Made by a program: the position numbers and the translations under genes
In this document: in pieces, positions 9,593 through 16,613 of the stretch
How positions within the stretch are numbered: the stretch's first letter is position 1
Layout of the letters: each line of letters opens with the position of its first letter
The notes under the pieces: model-generated
Told to the model about the DNA's origin: nothing
The model's input: only the letters and a program-made list of their open reading frames with translations
Databases searched by the model: none
NCBI GenBank assembly: GCA_017413025.1
Contig: JAFPVE010000006.1
Location: 1 to 64,000, forward strand
Reading direction: 5' to 3'
DNA length: 64,000 nucleotides
Source: Acetobacter sp.
GTDB lineage: Bacteria; Pseudomonadota; Alphaproteobacteria; Acetobacterales; Acetobacteraceae

Positions 9593-11011
9593 ATGCACAA
9601 CTCTACTCCTTCTTTATTACTCCACGATAGCCAACGCCGTTCTACAATACCGTTTACGCCCCTTGATCCAACACATGTAAAAGTCTATTACTGCGGTCCA
9701 ACAGTATACGATCTCGCCCATATTGGTAATTTGCGTGCCATGATTACGGCTGATGTTCTTGTACGTCTATTACGCCATTTATATCCACGCGTTACTTTTG
9801 TCCGTAATATTACCGATGTTGATGACAAAATTATTACCCGTGCCCAAGCGCAGAAAGAAGATATTTCCGCGTTAACACGCCGCACAACAGCTGATTTCCA
9901 TGCTGATTTGGACGCTGTTGGCGTTTTACCCCCAGATATTGAACCCCGTGCCACCGATAACATTGCAGAAATGCAGGTAATGATTATTCGGTTACTTGAT
10001 AACGGACATGCCTATGTTGCTGAGGGGCACGTTTTATTTTCTGTTGAGTCCTTTCCCTCGTATGGCGCTTTATCAGGGCGCAACCTTGATGAGCTTGAAG
10101 CTGGTGCGCGTGTCGAAATTGCCCCTTACAAAAAATCCCCGGGAGATTTTGTACTTTGGAAACCCTCCGCCCCAGACCAAATAGGATGGGATAGCCCTTG
10201 GGGAAGAGGTCGCCCAGGATGGCATATTGAATGCTCAGCTATGTCTTATCGTTACTTAGGAGAAAATTTTGATATTCATGGTGGTGGTTCAGATCTCATG
10301 TTTCCTCATCATGAAAACGAACGTGCCCAAAGTTTATGCTGCTTTCCCCGCAGCCACTTTGCCAATTTTTGGATACACAACGCCCTTCTTCTCGTTAATG
10401 GGGAGAAAATGTCTAAATCTTTAGGCAATTTTTTAACGATTCGTGATGTCCTCGCTCAAGCCCCACCAGAAGCTTTACGGTTGTTGCTGTTAAGCACCCA
10501 TTACCGTTCTACTCTTAATTACACCCACGACCATTTACAAGAAGCCCGTCGTACTTTAGACCGATTTTACCGCGCCTTAGAGGCAACGGGTATATCATCT
10601 TCAGAGGCAGCGGGTATATCATCTTCCCCTACAGAAACAAAAAAATCTCTTACAACCGCAAAAATACCCTTAAACGTTCTTAACGCCCTTTGTCATGACC
10701 TTAACACACCAGAAGTACTTACAGAACTCCATAAATTGGCAAACCAAGCTCTTAAAGGAGACCACCAAGCTGGATTAGCCCTTCATTATGGCGCAGGGCT
10801 TATGGGGCTTTTACAAACCAGCCCGCAGAAGTGGTTTTGCGGTATGGTTTCTCATGAAAACACCGAAATTATTAACGCCCTTATTACGGAACGATTAGAA
10901 GCCCGTAAAAAGCGTGACTTTGCCCGTGCCGATGCTTTACGTGATCAACTCCACACTATGGGTATTCTTTTAGAAGATACTCCCACAGGTACAACGTGGA
11001 GGCGTGCATGA
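9593..11011 (+). CDS. cysS: Cysteinyl-tRNA synthetase
   Basis: This class I aminoacyl-tRNA synthetase charges tRNA-Cys in the cytoplasm. The 472-residue product has the zinc-ligand C34 in YYCGPTVYD, the HIGH-like HIGN at 43-46, a GGSDLMFPHHENERAQS zinc/adenylate region, and KMSKS at 272-276. Length is normal. An in-frame 24-bp tandem duplication at 10580-10627 gives EATGISSS followed by EAAGISSS, a small insert after the catalytic core that is probably a surface loop. No Shine-Dalgarno is evident before the ATG, so a short or leaderless transcript is possible. It overlaps the next gene by 4 bases. Confidence 0.96.
   Translation: MHNSTPSLLLHDSQRRSTIPFTPLDPTHVKVYYCGPTVYDLAHIGNLRAMITADVLVRLLRHLYPRVTFVRNITDVDDKIITRAQAQKEDISALTRRTTADFHADLDAVGVLPPDIEPRATDNIAEMQVMIIRLLDNGHAYVAEGHVLFSVESFPSYGALSGRNLDELEAGARVEIAPYKKSPGDFVLWKPSAPDQIGWDSPWGRGRPGWHIECSAMSYRYLGENFDIHGGGSDLMFPHHENERAQSLCCFPRSHFANFWIHNALLLVNGEKMSKSLGNFLTIRDVLAQAPPEALRLLLLSTHYRSTLNYTHDHLQEARRTLDRFYRALEATGISSSEAAGISSSPTETKKSLTTAKIPLNVLNALCHDLNTPEVLTELHKLANQALKGDHQAGLALHYGAGLMGLLQTSPQKWFCGMVSHENTEIINALITERLEARKKRDFARADALRDQLHTMGILLEDTPTGTTWRRA
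10580..10627 (+). repeat. 24-bp in-frame tandem duplication within cysS
   Basis: Two adjacent 24-bp units (10580-10603 and 10604-10627) differ at only two positions and encode EATGISSS / EAAGISSS. The unit is a multiple of three, so the frame is kept. It looks like a recent replication-slippage event. Confidence 0.85.
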
Positions 11012-11778
11012 CGAAACGAGACACTGGCGCACCGTTAGAACCTTTGGGCAACACCCCCGTTATTATTTTAGTACGCCCTCAAATGGCAGAAAATATTGGC
11101 ACAACAGCCCGCGCGATGGCGAATGGCGGCTTATTTCATTTACGGCTTGTAAACCCGCGCGATGGCTGGCCCCAAAGCCGTGCATGGCGTGTGGCTTCTG
11201 GCGCCGATCGTATTTTAGAAGCTGTCACCGTACACCCGAGTGTTGATGACGCGATTGCCGATTTACACCATGTTTATGCTACGTGCCCCCGCCCCCGTCA
11301 CATGATTAAAACCGTTATGACAGCTCGCGGCGCAGCAGCCGAATTACGTATTGCCACCCAACAAGGCTTAAAAGTCGGGCTTCTTTTTGGACCTGAACGC
11401 ACAGGGCTTGATAATGAAGACATGGCACGTGCTGATGCCCTTATTCGTTACCCGCTTAACCCGGCCTTTCTTTCCCTAAATTTAGCGCAAGCAGTCATGA
11501 TTATGGCATATGAATGGTGGATAGCTGGCGAGTCTATGCCCCCACGCCACTTTGTAACCCACGAAACCCATATTGCGACCAAAGGTGAGCTTGATAATTT
11601 TATGACTCACCTTATTCGTGAACTCGACGCCTGCGGTTTTTTACGTAACGCCGAAAAACGACCGGGCATGATCCGTAATTTACGGCATTTTTTTGCACGC
11701 AGCAACGTGACAGAACAAGAACTCCGCACCCTCCACGGCGTTGTGAGAGAGCTTGCTCATCCGCGTTATACAAGCTAA
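11008..11778 (+). CDS. SpoU-family RNA methyltransferase, TrmJ-like
   Basis: The product belongs to the SPOUT class of S-adenosylmethionine-dependent RNA 2'-O-methyltransferases and is most like TrmJ, which methylates position 32 of tRNA. Motif 1 is VRPQMAENIGTTARAMANGG near the N-terminus. The knot motifs 2 and 3 are GLLFGPERTGLDNEDMARAD and YPLNPAFLSLNLAQAVMIMAYE. I chose the ATG at 11008 because GGAGG at 10998-11002 is ideally placed and because it gives an ATGA overlap with the cysS stop. An upstream in-frame start at 10996 would extend the overlap. Length of about 256 residues is normal. Family is sure; the exact target is inferred. Confidence 0.88.
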   Translation: MTKRDTGAPLEPLGNTPVIILVRPQMAENIGTTARAMANGGLFHLRLVNPRDGWPQSRAWRVASGADRILEAVTVHPSVDDAIADLHHVYATCPRPRHMIKTVMTARGAAAELRIATQQGLKVGLLFGPERTGLDNEDMARADALIRYPLNPAFLSLNLAQAVMIMAYEWWIAGESMPPRHFVTHETHIATKGELDNFMTHLIRELDACGFLRNAEKRPGMIRNLRHFFARSNVTEQELRTLHGVVRELAHPRYTS

Positions 11779-11779
11779 A

Positions 11780-11797
11780 AAGATTCTCTTGAATCTT
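11780..11797 (+). terminator. Possible terminator after the TrmJ-like gene
   Basis: A perfect 7-bp inverted repeat AAGATTC/GAATCTT with a TCTT loop lies directly after the stop. It is followed only by a broken T-rich stretch, so efficiency is doubtful. Confidence 0.35.
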
Positions 11798-11932
11798 ACT
11801 TATAGTTCGTTTAGTTTCACTAGTACAAAGAAAGTTTGTAAATAGTTTCTTTTATTACTTAACTTTCTATCTCTTTACTGATTATGTTTCGTAAAATTGA
11901 GTTGTAAATCTAAACAATGACTTATTAGATAA

Positions 11933-12008
11933 TGGTGGAGCCAATCGGGATCGAACCGACGACCTTCTGAATGCCATTCAGACGCTCTCCCAACTGAGCT
12001 ATGGCCCC
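11933..12008 (-). tRNA. tRNA-Ala (anticodon GGC)
   Basis: On the minus strand the acceptor stem is GGGGCCA/TGGCTCC, which contains the G3:U70 pair that identifies tRNA-Ala. The anticodon stem is TCTGA/TCAGA with loop ATGGCAT (anticodon GGC). The T-arm GGTTCGATC is present and CCA is encoded (11933-11935). The region between 11798 and 11932 shows nothing else. Confidence 0.97.
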
Positions 12009-12154
12009 AAAAACTGAACGCTTATATTGGGCTTATTTTATAAAGCCTCGTAAGAGAATCTTACCTAAAAAAAGCAAATTTCTGCGTAAGCGTTTTCTTT
12101 TTCTTCCTTATACCCAAACTTTACCCCTTTTTGCAATGGTTTTTTACACTATTT

Positions 12155-12799
12155 TTACGTTTGTAATATTTTTATCTCACGTAACGCCGACAGGAGCGGT
12201 AAAAGGGGCAAACCTTGAATAGAAAAACTATCGCCTTTAATACACTCAAACAATTGAATCCCTCTTCCTTCCAACCGATACGCGCCAACACTGGCTAAAC
12301 AAGCATCTCCTTCATCGGCTAAATATTGGGTTATAAACTCTTCTGTAACAAAACGCATGTGTAAATAAGGTTCTTCCACATGCTGCCAAATAACGTCTTT
12401 TTTATAAACAAGCACAACAGCCGTATGTAATACATGGGTTTTTCCACGAAGAGCGATAATTTGCTGATAGGCTTGTTCTCTATTCACAGGTTTGTCATAC
12501 CATTGTCCCTGACAAGATAAAATTTGATCAGCCCCGATAATCACAGAACCCTCACCTGCAATTTTTTCAGAAACAGATAAGGCTTTTGTTTGGGCAAGGC
12601 GTAAAGCTGTTTCTCGTGCAGAAAGTCCATCTTGAAGAGCTTTTTGTTTTAGAGAAGTTTCGTTGCAATGAGAGGGACATGTTTCAAAAAAAATCCCAGC
12701 GTTTTCTAAAAGACGTTTTCGCGCAGAAGACTCACTCGCCAAAATCAGCTGTAATGGATAACTCGCCAACGAATCCAGATGAAAGTTGAATAAAGACAT
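12155..12799 (-). CDS. maf: Maf-family nucleoside triphosphate pyrophosphatase
   Basis: Maf proteins hydrolyse non-canonical or modified nucleotides and are linked to division arrest. The 214-residue product has the signature LILASESSARKRLLENAG near the N-terminus, an ETALRLAQTKA segment, VIIGADQIL and DKPVNREQAYQQIIALRGKTHVLHT, all in family order. Length is normal. Whether it belongs to the dTTP/UTP (YhdE-like) or m7GTP (YceF-like) group cannot be decided by eye. It is read leftward, away from the candidate origin, and is divergent from hemE. maf beside oriC is seen in other alphaproteobacteria. Confidence 0.9.
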   Translation of the reverse strand: MSLFNFHLDSLASYPLQLILASESSARKRLLENAGIFFETCPSHCNETSLKQKALQDGLSARETALRLAQTKALSVSEKIAGEGSVIIGADQILSCQGQWYDKPVNREQAYQQIIALRGKTHVLHTAVVLVYKKDVIWQHVEEPYLHMRFVTEEFITQYLADEGDACLASVGAYRLEGRGIQLFECIKGDSFSIQGLPLLPLLSALREIKILQT

Positions 12800-12853
12800 C
12801 GAGCAAATTCCTCTTTATTGATGAATTTATGATAAATTTTGATCAAATAAAGT

Positions 12854-12862
12854 TGTGGATAA
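12854..12862 (-). promoter_or_regulatory. DnaA box
   Basis: TGTGGATAA on the + strand is the exact complement of the strong consensus TTATCCACA. It is the maf-proximal box of the candidate origin. Confidence 0.85.
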
Positions 12863-12966
12863 TTTAGGGGAATAGATGTGATATAGTTGTGGTACCTGTG
12901 GGGTACATGGGGATTGTACAAAAAATAAACCTTATCGTAATGAGTACCGAGAATAACTCTCAAAAA

Positions 12967-12975
12967 TTATACACA
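12967..12975 (+). promoter_or_regulatory. DnaA box
   Basis: TTATACACA matches the consensus TTATNCACA. It is next to the ACACATGTGT palindrome and a weaker TTGTACACA at 12982-12990. Confidence 0.8.
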
Positions 12976-13008
12976 TGTGTGTTGTACACAGCCTTATTTT
13001 TAGAACAT

Positions 13009-13017
13009 TGTGTATAA
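13009..13017 (-). promoter_or_regulatory. DnaA box
   Basis: TGTGTATAA is the complement of TTATACACA. It lies 33 bases beyond the facing box at 12967-12975, so the two boxes form an inverted pair. Confidence 0.8.
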
Positions 13018-13063
13018 TACAAATATTTTAGGAATTTTTAAGGCGTTTTTACCTATTCCATGC

Positions 13064-13072
13064 TGTGGAAAA
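13064..13072 (-). promoter_or_regulatory. DnaA box
   Basis: TGTGGAAAA is the complement of TTTTCCACA, which fits TTWTNCACA. It is the hemE-proximal box, next to a GGGGTAC motif. Confidence 0.75.
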
Positions 13073-13242
13073 AATGGGGTACATTTTTGAAAAATTGGGT
13101 ACCCCGTAATTCACAGTACCCTATTTACAAAAACAATCCCCTTTTACACTTACAATATATATTTATAATTTCATTCTTTATTATTTTTTCTCAATTAAGA
13201 TGAAACATAGACAAATCTCTAAAAATATGCAGAACTTTGACT

Positions 13243-14325
13243 ATGACAACGCAATCTTTTATATCTTCTTCTCAAAAACGCTTATTAAGAACACTTAATG
13301 GTGAAAGCCTCTATCCGCCACCTTTATGGTTGATGCGACAAGCAGGGCGTTTTTTACCGGAATTTCGTGCTATTCGTGCTGAAGCAGATTTTATGACCCG
13401 GTGTTTAACACCAGATCTTGCAACAGAACTTACTCTTCAGCCTATACGTCGTTTTGGTATGGATGGCGCCATTCTTTTTTCCGATATTCTTATTCTGCCT
13501 TGGGCTATGGGGCAATCTCTTGATTTTGTAGCTGGAAAAGGACCTGTTTTAGAAGCTATACGTACTCAACGTAATCTTGAGGCTCTTACGCCGGAGAAAA
13601 TTCCTGAAAAAACAGCGCCTATTATAGAAACGATCTCGCGTTTACGCCATATTTTAGACGGACCAAACGATCTTGGAAAAGCTACAGCAGGGAGTACAAC
13701 CCTTTTAGGGTTTGCAGGTTCTCCTTTTACGGTTGCGTGTTATATGGTAGAAGGTGGCGGTTCAAAAGAATTTGCTAAAACACGATGTATGGCATTCTCT
13801 GAACCTATGCTCTTTGATCGCCTTATAGCATTACTAACCCAAACAACAGCTGAGTATCTTTGTGCTCAAGTACAAGCAGGCGCCGAAGCCGTTGTTTTGT
13901 TTGATACATGGGCAGGGCTTTTACCGCCTTCACAATTTCGGCGCTATAGTATTGAACCTACACATCAAATTGTTGCTGATCTTAAGGCGCGTTACCCTTT
14001 TGTTCGTGTGATAGGGTTTCCGCGTTTATGTGGCGTTATGGTGGCAGATTATGCCTATCAAACGGGGGTTGATGTCGTTGCTCTTGATACGGGTTTTGAT
14101 ATTACGAAAGTCCGTTCTTTATTACCAAAAGGAATAGGGATACAAGGAAATCTTGACCCTATTGCTCTTTTAGCAGGTGGGGAAGCCCTAAAAACTGAGA
14201 TTTTAGCGATTTGTGCAGCTGCACGGGGTATGCCCCATATCTTTAATCTTGGTCATGGTATATTACCAGAAACACCTGTAGAACATGTTGAGTATTTAGT
14301 TCATACCCTCAGAAACAATTTATAA
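13243..14325 (+). CDS. hemE: Uroporphyrinogen decarboxylase
   Basis: HemE converts uroporphyrinogen III to coproporphyrinogen III in haem synthesis, in the cytoplasm. The product of about 360 residues has both family signatures: PPLWLMRQAGRFLPEFR near the N-terminus, and the central CYMVEGGGSKEF and DTWAGLLPP segments. GFPRLCG and GIQGNLDP follow. I prefer the ATG at 13243 over an in-frame TTG at 13237; neither has a clear ribosome binding site. It is the first gene to the right of the candidate origin and reads away from it. It is followed 6-9 bases later by a HAD phosphatase and then hemJ, so haem genes cluster here. Confidence 0.96.
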   Translation: MTTQSFISSSQKRLLRTLNGESLYPPPLWLMRQAGRFLPEFRAIRAEADFMTRCLTPDLATELTLQPIRRFGMDGAILFSDILILPWAMGQSLDFVAGKGPVLEAIRTQRNLEALTPEKIPEKTAPIIETISRLRHILDGPNDLGKATAGSTTLLGFAGSPFTVACYMVEGGGSKEFAKTRCMAFSEPMLFDRLIALLTQTTAEYLCAQVQAGAEAVVLFDTWAGLLPPSQFRRYSIEPTHQIVADLKARYPFVRVIGFPRLCGVMVADYAYQTGVDVVALDTGFDITKVRSLLPKGIGIQGNLDPIALLAGGEALKTEILAICAAARGMPHIFNLGHGILPETPVEHVEYLVHTLRNNL

Positions 14326-14334
14326 GAGTTTGTG

Positions 14335-15000
14335 ATGTATTCTGCTCCTATTGAAGCTGTTATTTTTGATTGTGATGGTGTTTTAGTTGATAGCGAAGAA
14401 GCATGTTGTCTTTTATGTGCTCAAGATGCGCGAGAAGTAGGAATGCCTGTTGCTGATGAAGATGCGGTACTAACATTTTCAGGTATGGCATTACCGATGA
14501 TACAACAAAAAATTGAACATCATTCGGGTAAGGCACTTGGACCCCATTGGGTTAAGAATATGCAAGCGCGTTTTATTGAGGCTATGAAAAAAGGTGTCAA
14601 ACCAATGGTAGGTGTTGAGGCTATGCTTGAGGCAATACAAGCTTTGGGTGTGCCTATGCATGTGGCTTCTAATTCTTCACAAGATGAATTAAGAGTTAAG
14701 TTAACCTTAACAGGATTAGAAAAATATTTTACAGGGCGAATCCATTCTGCACGAGATATGCGTGCGCCAAAACCAAAGCCTGATGTTTATCTCCATGCGG
14801 CTGCAATGCAAAATGTAGATCCAAGCCATTGCCTTGTTTTAGAAGATAGCGATTTAGGCGCAAAAGCAGCTATTGATGCAGGGATGACGTGCGCTTTATT
14901 TCGTAAGGAGCATAAGCCTATGCCACAATGGCAAAAACTTATTCGCATAGAAAAATTATCTGATTTTCCTGCACTTGTTGCGCAGATGCTTAAAAAGTAA
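14335..15000 (+). CDS. HAD-superfamily phosphatase, CbbY/phosphoglucomutase-like
   Basis: The product is a haloacid dehalogenase-type phosphatase of about 221 residues. Motif I is VIFDCDGVLVDSEE with the nucleophile aspartate and the general acid two residues later. Motif II is the ASNSSQDEL serine, motif III is the KPKPDVYL lysine, and motif IV is LVLEDSDLGAKAA. The order and the alpha-helical cap between motifs I and II fit the CbbY / beta-phosphoglucomutase / phosphoglycolate phosphatase group. The substrate cannot be read from the sequence. The GTG at 14332 could also serve as start. It sits between hemE and hemJ in a close-packed run. Confidence 0.85.
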   Translation: MYSAPIEAVIFDCDGVLVDSEEACCLLCAQDAREVGMPVADEDAVLTFSGMALPMIQQKIEHHSGKALGPHWVKNMQARFIEAMKKGVKPMVGVEAMLEAIQALGVPMHVASNSSQDELRVKLTLTGLEKYFTGRIHSARDMRAPKPKPDVYLHAAAMQNVDPSHCLVLEDSDLGAKAAIDAGMTCALFRKEHKPMPQWQKLIRIEKLSDFPALVAQMLKK

Positions 15001-15014
15001 AAAAGGATTTTTTT

Positions 15015-15467
15015 ATGGTTGTCGAGGCTTTTTTGCCTTATACGCAATGGTTATTCGCATTACATGTTATTTTTATAATAGCGTGGATGGCAGGGCTTTT
15101 TTATTTACCAAGGCTTTTTGTTTATCATTGTCAGGTTCAACCAAAATCTGAGGAGAGCAACAGATTTAAACTTATGGAACGTCGCCTCTATTATTTTATT
15201 ATGGCACCAGCATTGGTGGCTAGTCTTATAACAGGTCTGTGTTTAGCTCTTGTGCCAAAGTTATTTGATCATCATGCGTGGTGGTGGTATTGTAAACTTA
15301 CAGCCGTTGGGTTTTTAATAGCTTTTCATGGTTATTGCGGTTTATGGTTACGTGGGTTTGCATACGACTGTAATAAACATTCTGAAAAGTTTTATCGGGT
15401 TGTTAACGAAATCCCAACTATTCTTATGATTATTATTGTTATTATGGTTATTGTACAACCTTTTTAA
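15015..15467 (+). CDS. hemJ: HemJ, protoporphyrinogen IX oxidase
   Basis: HemJ is the membrane-bound protoporphyrinogen IX oxidase used in place of HemG/HemY by most alphaproteobacteria. The 150-residue product shows four hydrophobic helices and the family segment ALHVIFIIAWMAGLFYLPRL at residues 15-34, with a conserved histidine at 17. A second group includes RRLYYFIMAPALVASLITGL. Length matches the family. The ATG follows AAAAAGGATTTTTTT, a good ribosome binding site, 14 bases after the HAD gene, so one transcript with hemE is likely. Together with hemH at 53029 it gives three late haem steps in this window. Confidence 0.9.
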   Translation: MVVEAFLPYTQWLFALHVIFIIAWMAGLFYLPRLFVYHCQVQPKSEESNRFKLMERRLYYFIMAPALVASLITGLCLALVPKLFDHHAWWWYCKLTAVGFLIAFHGYCGLWLRGFAYDCNKHSEKFYRVVNEIPTILMIIIVIMVIVQPF

Positions 15468-15598
15468 TTAATTTTGGTGTAAGATATCTCATACATAAAG
15501 GAAATATAAAGGAAATAGAAAAAATAGAAATTGATTTTACGCTTGTCTTGTAAAATCTTTTCTTGTAAGGAGAAAAGCTATAAATTCTTTAACCTTAT

Positions 15599-15675
15599 CG
15601 GAGTGTAGCTCAGTCTGGTAGAGCACTGTGTTCGGGACGCAGGGGCCGGAGGTTCGAATCCTCTCACTCCGACCA
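15599..15675 (+). tRNA. tRNA-Pro (anticodon CGG)
   Basis: The acceptor stem is CGGAGTG/CACTCCG, as is usual for tRNA-Pro. The anticodon stem CTGTG/CGCAG has one G-T pair and loop TTCGGGA (anticodon CGG). The T-arm is GGTTCGAATCC. CCA is encoded at 15673-15675. Confidence 0.96.
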
Positions 15676-15721
15676 CGGTTTTAGGAAATTGTGGTAGTGT
15701 TAAAAATGTAATTTTTATAAT

Positions 15722-15795
15722 GCGCTGGTAGCTCAGTTGGTTAGAGCGGGCCGCTCATAACGGTCTGGTCGCGGGTTCAAGTCCTGCCCGGCGCA
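15722..15795 (+). tRNA. tRNA with CAT anticodon (elongator Met or Ile2)
   Basis: The acceptor stem is GCGCTGG/CCGGCGC, followed by discriminator A. The anticodon stem GGCCG/CGGTC has loop CTCATAA (anticodon CAT). The T-arm is GGGTTCAAGTCC. It is not an initiator, because G1-C72 is paired. Whether it reads AUG or, after lysidine modification, AUA cannot be decided by eye. After A73 the DNA reads TCA, so CCA is not encoded, unlike the other five tRNAs in the window. Confidence 0.92.
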
Positions 15796-15901
15796 TCAAT
15801 TTTTTAATTATTGCCTTATAAAAATATGTTTATAGTTTTTTGAGAATTTTGTAAGATTGGCATAGAGTAAAAAAGGCTCTTAATAAATAATTCAATATGA
15901 A

Positions 15902-16342
15902 GTGAGTAAATTTGTAATGATCTTTAAAACACGAGTTCTGTTAAAACTAAGTTTTGTGTTTTTAATAAGTATAGGTGTGTCTTCTGTAACTCTTTTAGAA
16001 AAAGGGTATGCAGATCCAACTCATTTTGCGCCTATTCCGGGAAGTAATGGTCTGGATTCTGTTACGCCTGAGCCTGTGATTCCTGAGGAAGTAGGTTCTG
16101 ATATAGGGCAAAATAGTTCTGCGCCAGCTATTCCAAATGGCAATATGAACTCTGGGATTTCTTCAATGGGAAGTAGTTTTGGTGGTGGACAAAATAATTC
16201 TGCGCCAGCTATTCCAAATGGTAATATGAACACGGGTGTAACACCTGGTGGGTTTAATTCTGATGGTATGACACCTGGTGGGTTTAATTCTAATAGCACA
16301 AATTCCGAAAATACGAGCCAAGATATGGATTCTGGGGTGTAA
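15902..16342 (+). CDS. Secreted, Asn/Pro/Gly-rich repeat protein, unknown
   Basis: I do not recognise a family. The 146-residue product (GTG start; an in-frame ATG at 15917 is an alternative) begins with basic residues and a hydrophobic helix, LKLSFVFLISIGVSSV, typical of a signal peptide. Cleavage may be near YADPTH. The mature part has two copies of NSAPAIPNGNMN about 27 residues apart, then a TPGGFNS tandem pair. The DNA shows this too: about 44 bp at 16107-16150 recur at 16187-16231, and a 20-bp unit at 16241-16260 recurs at 16271-16290. There are no cysteines after the signal. It is followed by a strong terminator and stands alone between the tRNA pair and the restriction enzyme. Confidence 0.65.
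   Translation: MSKFVMIFKTRVLLKLSFVFLISIGVSSVTLLEKGYADPTHFAPIPGSNGLDSVTPEPVIPEEVGSDIGQNSSAPAIPNGNMNSGISSMGSSFGGGQNNSAPAIPNGNMNTGVTPGGFNSDGMTPGGFNSNSTNSENTSQDMDSGV
16107..16290 (+). repeat. Internal direct repeats in the secreted protein gene
   Basis: A 44-bp direct repeat (16107-16150 and 16187-16231) has few mismatches. A second repeat, 20 bp with a 30-bp period, is at 16241-16260 and 16271-16290. Both keep the reading frame. Confidence 0.8.
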
Positions 16343-16406
16343 ATTTGTCTCATAGCTTAAATAAGTTTTTGAGAGGGAAAAAATTAATTTGTTTTTATCT
16401 GTTGTT

Positions 16407-16443
16407 AAGGTGACGCGTTTAAGTTTTGAAAATGCGTCACCTT
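16407..16443 (+). terminator. Rho-independent terminator
   Basis: AAGGTGACGC and its complement GCGTCACCTT form a perfect 10-bp stem, extended inward by GTTT/AAAT pairs, and T-rich sequence follows (including eight Ts about 20 bases on). It ends transcription of the secreted repeat protein before the restriction enzyme gene. Confidence 0.72.
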
Positions 16444-16575
16444 ATTTATTTATGAAATATTTTTTTTAGTGTGAATGCCTCGGCTCTCGCTCTACAATAT
16501 CAAGAGTTTTTTTTAAGGGTAGAAACGAAAAGCGAAAGTAAAATAGCTGCTTCAACAAGAGTGTGAAACAATCTC

Positions 16576-16581
16576 TATAAT
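16576..16581 (+). promoter_or_regulatory. Possible -10 element of the restriction enzyme gene
   Basis: A perfect TATAAT lies 33 bases before the ATG at 16614. TTCAAC at 16551-16556 could be a poor -35 with 19-base spacing, so the assignment is weak. AAAGG about 8 bases before the ATG is a good ribosome binding site. Confidence 0.4.
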
Positions 16582-16613
16582 GTCTAAAACTTTATTTTTG
16601 AAAGGTTTCTCAT

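Larger units (their letters stand above)
12891..13121. repeat. Cluster of GTAC / GGGTAC motifs in the origin
   Basis: Eight GTAC tetramers occur in about 230 bases, starting at 12892, 12903, 12916, 12944, 12984, 13079, 13099 and 13116. Several share the longer core GGGTAC or its complement GTACCC (12901, 13077, 13097, 13116), and 13097-13105 is GGGTACCCC. They are interleaved with the DnaA boxes. The spacing is irregular, so these are not classical iterons. A binding site for an origin protein is a reasonable guess, but I know of no protein with this motif. Confidence 0.6.
12800..13242. other. oriC: Candidate chromosomal replication origin (oriC)
   Basis: This non-coding stretch between divergent maf and hemE holds four 9-mers that fit TTWTNCACA (12854-12862, 12967-12975, 13009-13017, 13064-13072). 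A weaker one, TTGTACACA, is at 12982-12990. An AT-rich segment at about 13141-13200 next to them could be the unwinding element. The + strand changes from C>G to G>C across it. Hand counts give 19 C and 7 G at 2701-2760, and 6 C and 15 G at 14341-14400. hemE flanks the mapped origins of Caulobacter and Rickettsia, and parA-parB with parS lie nearby. hemE has an in-frame TTG at 13237 but the ATG at 13243 is preferred. No experimental proof is available from sequence. Confidence 0.85.

Noticed and set aside
12001..12222. A 73-codon frame on + between tRNA-Ala and maf
   Set aside because: It starts inside the tRNA gene and overlaps the 3' end of maf; the product is low-complexity and basic, as chance frames are.
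12931..12940. CtrA-type site within oriC
   Set aside because: No TTAA pair with 7-base spacing is found between maf and hemE.
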